A stretch of 12,379 bases of DNA, from positions 1-12,379 of the forward strand of contig CACZON010000208.1 of the NCBI GenBank assembly GCA_902782805.1, in the 5' to 3' direction. This DNA comes from Oscillospiraceae bacterium. GTDB taxonomy: Bacteria > Bacillota > Clostridia > Oscillospirales > Acutalibacteraceae. Both the position numbers and the translations under genes were made by a program. This document shows positions 6,947 through 12,379 of this stretch, piece by piece; positions within the stretch are counted from its first letter, which is position 1; every line of letters starts with the position of its first letter. The notes under the pieces are model-generated. The model made no database searches. It was not told the DNA's origin and worked only from the letters and a program-made list of their open reading frames with translations.

Positions 6947-8080
6947 TTGAGACGCAGGGGAATCCTCAGAAAAACGGCGGGGATGCTTTCGGGGCTGGTG
7001 TTCCTCGGATGTTTCCTCTACGGCTCGGCGGACGTGATCGCCGGGAGGCTCGATTCGGCGGCCCAGCTTGCCGCCGACGCGGCGTTTTACCGCCTGGGGG
7101 GCGCCGGGCCTGCGGGGGACGCCGCCGCTTCGGAGCGGTCCGAAACCGAAGAGGCGCTTCGGATCGAGCGAAAACCGCTCTCTGCGCTCGCGCTGCGGGA
7201 GGAATCCTACGCACCGCTGCCGCAGCTTCCCGAAGAAAGCGAACCTTCCGAGGGCGGCGCGGCGGAAAGCGAGCCGCTCCCGCAGCTTCCCGAAATTCCG
7301 CAGCAGGAACACGGCCCGGATGATTTTTCCGAAATGACGCTCTCCGGCGGCAGCGAGGTCTGCGGCCTTTCGATCAAATCCGACCCTCAGGCGGAGGCGG
7401 TCGATTTTGAAGCGCTGCTCGACAGGACGCCGGCGATCGGGCCGTATGGGGACGGCGCGCCCTGCGTTCTGATTTACCATACCCACACCTGCGAAAGCTA
7501 CGCGACCGACGAAGACGATGCCGCGCGCAGCGAGGATCAGAGCCGCGGCGTGGCGGCCGTCGGCGAAGTGGCGGCACAGGTCCTGCGCAGCTACGGGATC
7601 GGCGTGATCCACGATACGTCCGTTTACGATACGACCTACGCCGGCTCCTACGCGCGCTCCGAAGCCGGCGCGCGGGAGATCCTCGCACAGCATCCTTCGA
7701 TCACGGTTACGATCGACCTCCACCGCGACAGCCTGCGTACCGCGTCCGGCGAGCGGATCCGCCCGACCGCTTCGGTCCGCGGGCGAAAGGCGGCCCAGAT
7801 CATGGTCCTTGCGGGATGCGATCCCGACGGCGAGCTCGGGTTTCCCGATTGGCGCGAAAACCTCGTCTTTGCGCTGCGCCTCCAGCAGAATCTCCAATCC
7901 CTCGGCGAAGACCTGCCCCGCCCGCTCTATTACTGCAACCGCGTCTACAATATGAATCTGACGAAGGCATCGCTGCTTGTCGAAGTCGGGACCGACGGGA
8001 ACTATCTCGACGAAGCGCTCCGGTCGGGCGAGCTGCTGGGCGAAGCGCTCGCACAGGTGATCCTTTCGGCGGCGCAATGA
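6947..8080 (+). CDS. spoIIP: Stage II sporulation protein P, septal peptidoglycan amidase/endopeptidase
   Basis: A cell-wall hydrolase of the SpoIID-SpoIIM-SpoIIP engulfment machine. It acts outside the membrane at the sporulation septum, cleaving peptide stems from glycan strands. The product is 377 residues: basic N-terminus MRRRGILRK, one membrane segment/signal anchor (about 12-29), a Pro/Glu-rich linker (about 80-125) with LPQLPE repeated at 91-96 and 111-116, then the SpoIIP catalytic domain (about 172-377). Family motifs: YHTHTCESY (177-185; H178, H180, E183), TIDLHRDS (255-262), and LVEVGTDGNYLDEA (344-357, with E346). The start is TTG 6947, six bases after GGCGGTGG. ATG 6983 is in frame but would cut into the membrane segment. 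It is a single-gene unit between a terminator and a new promoter. Confidence 0.95.
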   Translation: MRRRGILRKTAGMLSGLVFLGCFLYGSADVIAGRLDSAAQLAADAAFYRLGGAGPAGDAAASERSETEEALRIERKPLSALALREESYAPLPQLPEESEPSEGGAAESEPLPQLPEIPQQEHGPDDFSEMTLSGGSEVCGLSIKSDPQAEAVDFEALLDRTPAIGPYGDGAPCVLIYHTHTCESYATDEDDAARSEDQSRGVAAVGEVAAQVLRSYGIGVIHDTSVYDTTYAGSYARSEAGAREILAQHPSITVTIDLHRDSLRTASGERIRPTASVRGRKAAQIMVLAGCDPDGELGFPDWRENLVFALRLQQNLQSLGEDLPRPLYYCNRVYNMNLTKASLLVEVGTDGNYLDEALRSGELLGEALAQVILSAAQ

Positions 8081-8109
8081 GAAAAATCCGCGGATTTTCA
8101 GGATTTTTC
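8081..8109 (+). terminator. Possible weak 3' structure after spoIIP
   Basis: GAAAAATCC (8081-8089) pairs perfectly with GGATTTTTC (8101-8109). A shorter alternative hairpin (8083-8088 with 8093-8098) competes with it. There is no T-run directly after the stem, so it may be an mRNA 3' end or processing structure rather than a standard terminator. Confidence 0.3.
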
Positions 8110-8118
8110 CCTCCCGGC

Positions 8119-8147
8119 TTGCTCTTTTTTGAAATTCTTGCTATAAT
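8119..8147 (+). promoter_or_regulatory. Promoter of the 123-residue membrane protein gene
   Basis: TTGCTC (8119-8124), 17-base spacer, TATAAT (8142-8147), preceded by TGC, which makes a perfect extended -10. It implies a leader of about 70 bases. Confidence 0.75.
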
Positions 8148-8170
8148 AGTCTCTGCCGAACCGATCCGAT

Positions 8171-8205
8171 GGGCCGGCCCGGCTGATTGCGGAAACGGTG
8201 TTTCC
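8171..8205 (+). other. Palindrome and hairpin in the 5' leader of the 123-residue gene
   Basis: A perfect 10-bp palindrome, GGGCCGGCCC (8171-8180), lies about 24 bases past the -10. It is followed by a hairpin GGAAAC / GTTTCC with a three-base loop (8191-8205) that ends seven bases before the ribosome site GAGGCAGG (8213-8220). The palindrome could be an operator or pair within RNA; the hairpin could modulate initiation. Function is not shown. Confidence 0.4.
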
Positions 8206-8225
8206 ATTGAAAGAGGCAGGTTTTC

Positions 8226-8597
8226 ATGAGCACGCTGAAAAAAACCGGGATCCTTCTTCTGGCCGTTCTGCTCTGCGCGGCGATGTTCGCGCCGAACGCG
8301 CAGGCGGCTTCGGCGAAGTCCTCCGAAGCGGAAGAACAGGTCTTTTCCTATAATTCGGAAGCTTCCGGCACGGAGGCGGAAGGCGAAAAGAAGACGAACG
8401 TCTGGGGAATCGTCGCCTGGGTGGTGATCGGCCTCGGGATCGTCTTTATCCTTTACGTCCTTTTAAGCGCGCCGAAGCGCCGGAAAGGGCTGACGCCGAG
8501 CGGCGTCAAATACCGCCGTTCGCCCTACAAAAAGCGCAAGCGCCGCATCATGGAGGACGAATACTACAAATACAAACGGGATAAATACAATTTTTAA
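8226..8597 (+). CDS. Small signal-peptide/TM protein of unknown function
   Basis: I do not recognise this family. The product is 123 residues. MSTLKK and a hydrophobic core lead to a likely cleavage site after NAQA (residue 27). An acidic, Ser/Glu-rich exported loop follows (28-56), then one membrane segment (about 59-81, WGIVAWVVIGLGIVFILYVL). The very basic cytosolic tail (83-123) contains KRRKG, YKKRKRR and a Tyr/Lys-rich end, EYYKYKRDKYNF. The expected topology is a type I single-span protein with the outside acidic and the inside basic. The tail could contact nucleic acid, phospholipid head groups or a partner protein (inference only). It is a single-gene unit with its own extended -10 promoter and a terminator that overlaps its stop codon. 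ATG 8226 is supported by GAGGCAGG at 8213-8220. Confidence 0.85.
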   Translation: MSTLKKTGILLLAVLLCAAMFAPNAQAASAKSSEAEEQVFSYNSEASGTEAEGEKKTNVWGIVAWVVIGLGIVFILYVLLSAPKRRKGLTPSGVKYRRSPYKKRKRRIMEDEYYKYKRDKYNF

Positions 8598-8626
8598 GAG
8601 CCGGATACCGTTCCGGTTCTTTTTTT
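8597..8626 (+). terminator. Terminator overlapping the stop codon of the 123-residue gene
   Basis: Nine-base-pair stem (8597-8605 with 8612-8620, one G-T pair), loop TACCGT, and a T-run to 8626. The stem begins on the last base of the TAA stop (8595-8597). Confidence 0.9.
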
Positions 8627-8627
8627 A

Positions 8628-8655
8628 TGTAACGTCGCGCGTCCGTTCCGGTCTC
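8628..8655 (+). promoter_or_regulatory. Candidate ECF-type promoter for the lipoprotein gene
   Basis: TGTAAC (8628-8633), 16-base spacer, GGTCTC (8650-8655). This resembles ECF (extracytoplasmic function) promoters of Firmicutes (TGAAAC-N16-CGTC type), with mismatches in both boxes. The lipoprotein gene is preceded by a terminator, so some promoter must lie in 8627-8690, and no sigma-A match is seen there. Speculative. Confidence 0.25.
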
Positions 8656-8668
8656 ATAAAACAGAAAA

Positions 8669-8689
8669 CGCCGCGGGAGAACCGCGGCG
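8669..8689 (+). other. Perfect GC hairpin abutting the ribosome site of the lipoprotein gene
   Basis: CGCCGCGG (8669-8676) pairs perfectly with CCGCGGCG (8682-8689) around loop GAGAA. The next base begins the ribosome site AGGAGG (8690-8695), and ATG follows at 8705. There is no T-run, so it is not a terminator. It leaves the ribosome site just exposed and could protect the mRNA 5' end or tune translation. Confidence 0.65.
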
Positions 8690-8704
8690 AGGAGGAATTT
8701 CAGA

Positions 8705-9925
8705 ATGAAAAGAATCAAACAGTGGTGCGGCCTGTTTCTCTGCGCGCTGATCTGCCTTTCGCTTTGCGCCTGCGCGGAAAAGCCGGCGGCCCCTACGGAA
8801 AACGAATCGGACGAGCCGCGCAACACGGCGGTGGAGATCTTTGACGAAGCGGGCGAAAAGCTCGGCGCGATCGAACGAAACGGCGCGGCAACGCTTACAG
8901 ACGCAGGGATCCTTTATTGCTCGAGCGCGGCAAACAACGAAACCCAATACCGCCTTTTTTCGCCGGAGAACGGCAGCGATACGCTTTTGGGATCGCTCGC
9001 CGATCAGAGCTACGAGGCTTCCTTCGCGCGGCTGACGCTCAAAGGCAAGATCTACACGCTCGCGGTGACCGGGAACCTCTACGACAGCGAACCCGATCCG
9101 CTCTGGCTTCTGGAGCTCGATCCGCAAGGCGGGCTTACGCAGCACAAACTCTCCGATAACGGTTTTCCGTACGCGGGCATGACCGAAATCGGAGGCAGGA
9201 TCCTCGTCTGGTTCCACGATCAGGGCGAAACCGAACTGACCGACCGCGTGCTCGAATTTGAGCCGGAGAGCGGCGCGCTGCGCGAGGTGATGACCTATAC
9301 GCTCAAAAACGAGCTTTCGGGCGATACGCTGCGCGGCGTCTGCGTGATGAACGGGCAGCTCTGCCTTCTGCGGGTGCATTTTGAGAGCGAAACTCAGGCT
9401 TCGCTCTGGATCGATCTCTGCGACGTGATCCAATTTACCGACGACGACGCGGCGCAGCCGGAATACAACCTCGCCGAAACGGTCGAGATCACCGGGACGT
9501 TCCTCGCCGCAGCTGAACGCGCAGCCGTTTCCGAGGATCTCATCAACGAAATGAAGCAGCCCGTTGCGTATTTCCGGTTCATCGACGGGCGGTATCTCTG
9601 GTATGAAAACTTCAGCATTACCCGCTGTCTCGCAGATCTCGAAACCGGCACGGTCTTCGAGGAAACGGACCCGTACTTCTCGCTTGCCCCGGGCGGCGAA
9701 ATACCGGTTTTCTGGCGTTTGCTCGGCGGCGCGGACGGAACGGACCGCGGCTTCTATACGCTTCGCGGCGGAAAGCTTGAAAAAACGGAGCTTTCGTTCC
9801 TCAAGGAAGGGCAGACGCTCCTCTCGGCAAGCTGCGCGCCCGGCGGCGCGATGCTCTTCGACGTGACAAACAGCGGAAAGGTTACGGACAGCCGCCTCGT
9901 TTTCGTTTCTTCTTCGGAAGTGTGA
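8705..9925 (+). CDS. Exported lipoprotein of unknown function
   Basis: I do not recognise this family. The product is 406 residues, with a lipoprotein signal (MKRIKQWCGLFL...) and lipobox LCAC giving the lipidated Cys at residue 23. The signal is itself Cys-rich (C8, C13, C17, C21). A polar linker (24-45) leads to a region of alternating short hydrophobic strands and turns (about 45-400), with recurring patterns such as GILYCSS, KIYTLAV, RILVWF and GQLCLLRV. That texture fits a beta-propeller-like sensor or binding domain rather than a solute-binding fold (inference). No catalytic motif is seen. AGGAGG at 8690-8695 supports ATG 8705. It is a single gene bounded by terminators on both sides. 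Tethered to the outer face of the membrane, it may sense or bind an extracellular ligand. Confidence 0.85.
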   Translation: MKRIKQWCGLFLCALICLSLCACAEKPAAPTENESDEPRNTAVEIFDEAGEKLGAIERNGAATLTDAGILYCSSAANNETQYRLFSPENGSDTLLGSLADQSYEASFARLTLKGKIYTLAVTGNLYDSEPDPLWLLELDPQGGLTQHKLSDNGFPYAGMTEIGGRILVWFHDQGETELTDRVLEFEPESGALREVMTYTLKNELSGDTLRGVCVMNGQLCLLRVHFESETQASLWIDLCDVIQFTDDDAAQPEYNLAETVEITGTFLAAAERAAVSEDLINEMKQPVAYFRFIDGRYLWYENFSITRCLADLETGTVFEETDPYFSLAPGGEIPVFWRLLGGADGTDRGFYTLRGGKLEKTELSFLKEGQTLLSASCAPGGAMLFDVTNSGKVTDSRLVFVSSSEV

Positions 9926-9958
9926 CGCTGCGCCGCGCGGCTTCGGCGGCAGGAATAT

Positions 9959-9988
9959 AAAAAAGCGGGCGTTTCGCCCGCTTTTTTT
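9959..9988. terminator. Bidirectional terminator after the lipoprotein gene
   Basis: Perfect stem AGCGGGCG / CGCCCGCT (9964-9971 with 9975-9982), loop TTT, flanked by six A residues (9959-9964) and seven T residues (9982-9988). It can terminate transcription from either side. Confidence 0.93.
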
Positions 9989-10188
9989 GTAAACGCACTT
10001 TTTATTTTTTGATCGCGAATGATACAGTACTAATTATAATCCGCAAAAGAATAAAAAGCAAGAGGAAACAGAACGGTTTTGCCGAAATCCCGCTCCGTCA
10101 AAACCGCTTTGCACACCGCCTGTTTCGCCTGCCGCGGGATACGCCTGTTCATCGCGCAGGCGCCCCTGCGTCAATCGCTCTTCGGGGC
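9989..10188 (+). other. Structured intergenic region without a gene
   Basis: I see no credible coding sequence here. It holds an isolated TATAAT at 10035-10040; the nearest -35-like TTGATC (10009-10014) is 20 bases away, so it is a poor promoter. An 8-bp inverted repeat follows, CGGTTTTG (10074-10081) / CAAAACCG (10099-10106). Overlapping, mutually exclusive stems come next: CGCCTG / CAGGCG (10142-10147 with 10157-10162), CGCAGG / CCTGCG (10155-10160 with 10165-10170) and GCCCC / GGGGC (10162-10166 with 10184-10188). The last abuts the -35 box of the hydrolase promoter. It could hold a small RNA, operator or leader, or be spacer. Confidence 0.4.
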
Positions 10189-10218
10189 TTGACAGTGAGC
10201 CAAAAAGGGATTTATAAT
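10189..10218 (+). promoter_or_regulatory. Consensus sigma-A promoter of the tandem hydrolase genes
   Basis: TTGACA (10189-10194), 18-base spacer, TATAAT (10213-10218): both hexamers are perfect. Transcription would start near 10225, giving a leader of about 53 bases. It predicts strong constitutive or repressor-controlled expression. Confidence 0.88.
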
Positions 10219-10277
10219 GAAATTGTATAAATACCGCGCGTTGCAGCAGGCTATTTTTATGAAATAAGGAGGAAACT

Positions 10278-11450
10278 ATGGCAACCTACAAAGACCTTGA
10301 AAATTTGTTGCAAAGCTTTGTGGACGGCGGACTTCCCGGCTGCTCGATCCAGATTGCGCAGAAAGGGAAAACGCTCTACGAAGGCTATTTCGGCTATGCG
10401 GACGTTGAAAACAAAGTCCCCGTAACGAAGGATTCGATCTTCCGCTTAGCCTCGATGTCGAAAATTCCGCTCTATACGACCGCGATGATCCTTTACGAGC
10501 GCGGAAAATTCCTGCTGACCGAACCGATCAGCCGCTATCTCCCCGAATGGAAGGAATCGAAAAAATTCGTCCACGATCCCAACGGCGGGCTCAAAATCGT
10601 TCCGACGGAGCATCCGATCACGGTTTCCGACGCGCTTTCAATGAAGTGCGGCCTGCCGTACTGCAATTCGAAGGCGCCGACCAGAGACGAAGCGCAGCGC
10701 TCGATGCAGGAGTGCATGCAGCCGCTCTGGGAAAAGGGCCATTATACCGTTCAGGAGCATATCGCGGCGATGTCGAAAGCGGTGCTCGATTTTGAACCCG
10801 GCACGCACTGGATGTACGGCTTCTCCAGCGAGATCACCGCGGCGCTGATCGAAAAATGGGCCGACAAGCCGATCGACGACGTATTTGAAGAGCTGCTCTT
10901 TAAACCGCTCGGCATGGACAATACCCGCTCGCATTTCTTCGGCGATATTCCGCAGCGCATGGTCAAGATGTACGCCCGCAAGCCCGACAACTCCCTTGAG
11001 CTGATGAACGTTCCGTTCGACGAGAAGCACCTCCCCGGACCGGAGCACGAGACCGGCTGGGCGCGGCTTTTCTCCAACGTCAGCGATTACGGCAAGCTGA
11101 TGCAGATGCTCTCAAACGGCGGCGAATACAACGGCGTGAAGATCATGGGCAGAAAGACGATCGACATGATGCGCGCGAACGGCCTGACCCCCGAGCAGCA
11201 GAAGGATTTCGACTGCCTCTACAACAACGGCTACGGCTACGGCTACGGCGTGCGTACCCTGATCGACAAGCAGAAGGGCAACCACAACGGTTCGCTCGGC
11301 GCGTTTGGCTGGACGGGCGGCTTCGGCACCTGGGCGGAAGCGGACCCCGAAGACGGCGTTTCGATCGTTTACATGCACAACCAGAGCCCGAATATGGAAG
11401 AGTACTATCATCTTCGCATGCGTACCGTCGCGTACGGCTGCATTGAATAA
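10278..11450 (+). CDS. Serine hydrolase of the beta-lactamase class C / family VIII esterase fold, copy 1
   Basis: The product is 390 residues with no signal peptide, so probably cytosolic, unlike true class C beta-lactamases. Catalytic elements: the SxxK motif S59-M-S-K62 (nucleophile and base) in FRLASMSK; the Tyr motif Y180-G-F in HWMYGFSSEITAALIE, where class C enzymes have YxN; and GWTGGFGT (344-351), in the place of the KTG/HxG or W-G-G box. These features point to an EstB-like esterase or related peptidase/amidase rather than a beta-lactamase; the substrate is unknown. Ribosome site AAGGAGG at 10266-10272 lies five bases before ATG. It is read from the consensus promoter at 10189 and followed 18 bases later by a paralogue with its own ribosome site. 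A GYGYGYGV stretch (about 323-330) comes from three GGCTAC repeats. Confidence 0.9.
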   Translation: MATYKDLENLLQSFVDGGLPGCSIQIAQKGKTLYEGYFGYADVENKVPVTKDSIFRLASMSKIPLYTTAMILYERGKFLLTEPISRYLPEWKESKKFVHDPNGGLKIVPTEHPITVSDALSMKCGLPYCNSKAPTRDEAQRSMQECMQPLWEKGHYTVQEHIAAMSKAVLDFEPGTHWMYGFSSEITAALIEKWADKPIDDVFEELLFKPLGMDNTRSHFFGDIPQRMVKMYARKPDNSLELMNVPFDEKHLPGPEHETGWARLFSNVSDYGKLMQMLSNGGEYNGVKIMGRKTIDMMRANGLTPEQQKDFDCLYNNGYGYGYGVRTLIDKQKGNHNGSLGAFGWTGGFGTWAEADPEDGVSIVYMHNQSPNMEEYYHLRMRTVAYGCIE

Positions 11451-11468
11451 GCGGAAAGGAGATTTCAA

Positions 11469-12379
11469 ATGGCGAACTTTAAAGATTTAGACGCTCTGCT
11501 GCAGAAGTACGTAGACGACGGTCTGCCTTCCTGCTCCTGCGTGATTGCGAAGAAGGGCGAAATTCTTTACGAAAACTATTTCGGCTATGCCGATATCGAA
11601 AACAAGATCCCCTTAACGCGTGAGAACGTGTTCCGCCAGGCGTCGCTGACGAAGATCGCGATGTATACGACCGCGATGATCCTCTACGAGCGCGGAAAAT
11701 TCCTGATGACAGACCCGATCTACGAGTATTTCCCCGAGTGGAGACATTCGAAGAAAGCGGTCGTTAAGCCCAACGGCGACGTTGAGATCGTTCCGACGGA
11801 GCATCCGATCACGATCAAGAACGTGATGAATATGACCTGCGGCCTGCCGTATCATATGATCCTCGGCGGCATCCCGGTCCGCAATCCTACCGCGAACGCG
11901 ATGGGCGAAGCGATGAAGCCGCTGCTTGAAAAGGGCTATTACACCCTGCGCGAACAGATCAAGGCGATGGCGGAGGTTCCGCTGGCCTTTGAGCCCGGCA
12001 CCCGCTGGCTCTACGGCTTCGCGAGCGAGCTGACCGCCGGACTGCTCGAGGCCGTGGGCGGCAAACCCGCCGAGCTCGTCATCAAGGAAACGCTCTTTGA
12101 GCCGCTCGGAATGGAGAATTCCGCCAACTTCACCTTCGGCGATATCCCGCAGCGCCTGGTCAAGGACTACGTCCTCAACCGCGGCAAAAACCTCGGCGAC
12201 GAGGATGCGCTCTCGATCGTGCCGGCGGACCGCGAAGCGAAGATGGTCGGGCCGCTCGGAACGGTTCCCGGCTTCTCCCGCGTGATCACGAACTGCTACG
12301 ATTACACGAAGCTGATGCAGATGCTTGCCAACGGCGGCGTCTACAACGGCGAGCGCATCATGGGCAGAAAGACGATCGA
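11469..12379 (+). CDS. Serine hydrolase of the same fold, tandem paralogue (cut by window end)
   Basis: It starts at ATG 11469 after AAAGGAG (11455-11461) and stays open to the window edge, with 303 codons seen, so the C-terminal box is missing here. It is a clear paralogue of the preceding gene: by hand count 38 of the first 62 residues are identical. It keeps the SxxK motif at the same place (S59-L-T-K62) and the Tyr motif as Y182-G-F in RWLYGFASELTAGLLE. The segment 129-150 differs almost completely (YHMILGGIPVRNPTANAMGE against YCNSKAPTRDEAQRSMQE) and is two residues longer. That segment lies between the nucleophile and the Tyr, so the two enzymes may prefer different substrates. It has no signal peptide and forms an operon with copy 1. 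Confidence 0.9.
   Translation, partial: MANFKDLDALLQKYVDDGLPSCSCVIAKKGEILYENYFGYADIENKIPLTRENVFRQASLTKIAMYTTAMILYERGKFLMTDPIYEYFPEWRHSKKAVVKPNGDVEIVPTEHPITIKNVMNMTCGLPYHMILGGIPVRNPTANAMGEAMKPLLEKGYYTLREQIKAMAEVPLAFEPGTRWLYGFASELTAGLLEAVGGKPAELVIKETLFEPLGMENSANFTFGDIPQRLVKDYVLNRGKNLGDEDALSIVPADREAKMVGPLGTVPGFSRVITNCYDYTKLMQMLANGGVYNGERIMGRKTI

Noticed and set aside
6901..7323. 140-codon plus-strand frame overlapping the start of spoIIP
   Set aside because: It overlaps spoIIP in another frame, is Arg/Gly/Ala-rich without domains, and ends inside spoIIP.
7816..8229. 137-codon plus-strand frame spanning the end of spoIIP and the next leader
   Set aside because: It is an alternative frame of spoIIP that reads through a promoter and leader. 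The Arg/Pro-rich composition suggests no real protein.
10009..10230. 73-codon plus-strand frame in the intergenic region
   Set aside because: No ribosome site, arginine-rich non-protein-like composition, and it overlaps the promoter of the hydrolase operon.
10278..11450. Calling the first hydrolase an antibiotic-resistance beta-lactamase
   Set aside because: There is no signal peptide, the Tyr motif is YGF rather than YxN, and the C-terminal box is not KTG. The fold is shared by esterases and peptidases, so resistance is not supported.

Overview
The window reads as part of a chromosome from a GC-rich, probably endospore-forming member of the Firmicutes (Bacillota), most likely a clostridial gut-type lineage. 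This rests on a T-box leader on pheST, a SpoIIP sporulation protein, an XpaC-TelA (xpaC/yaaN) pair, strong GGAGG ribosome sites and sigma-A style promoters. The taxonomic placement is an inference; no species can be named. All genes seen lie on the plus strand. The long open frames on the minus strand appear to be codon-usage shadows.

Layout. Bases 1-118 hold two diverged copies of a ~37 bp direct repeat spaced 79 bp apart. They are followed by a phenylalanine T-box leader (about 119-375: UUC specifier, 14-nt T-box, terminator) and the two subunits of phenylalanyl-tRNA synthetase (pheS, pheT), ended by a strong terminator at 3872-3907. A near-consensus promoter (3959-3987) then drives a three-gene envelope/stress type operon: XpaC-like membrane protein, TelA-family protein, and a LemA-like membrane-anchored helical protein, ended by a terminator at 6826-6862. 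Next come three single-gene units, each with its own signals: spoIIP (septal peptidoglycan hydrolase of engulfment), a 123-residue signal-peptide/TM protein of unknown role, and a lipoprotein of unknown role whose Shine-Dalgarno is abutted by a perfect GC hairpin. After a bidirectional terminator and a structured ~290 bp intergenic region, a consensus promoter (TTGACA-18-TATAAT) drives two tandem paralogous serine hydrolases of the beta-lactamase/family VIII esterase fold. The second is cut off by the window end.

How they fit together. pheST is housekeeping, controlled by uncharged tRNA-Phe. The middle third is almost entirely cell-envelope or membrane-associated proteins, but apart from the XpaC-TelA pairing (a known association) and the shared operon with the LemA-like protein, no functional link between the units can be shown from sequence. 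I see no mobile element, CRISPR, tRNA, rRNA or obvious defence system, and no clearly undescribed system. The best leads are the LemA-like third member of the XpaC-TelA operon, the unrecognised small membrane protein and lipoprotein, the leader architectures, and the divergence between the tandem hydrolases.
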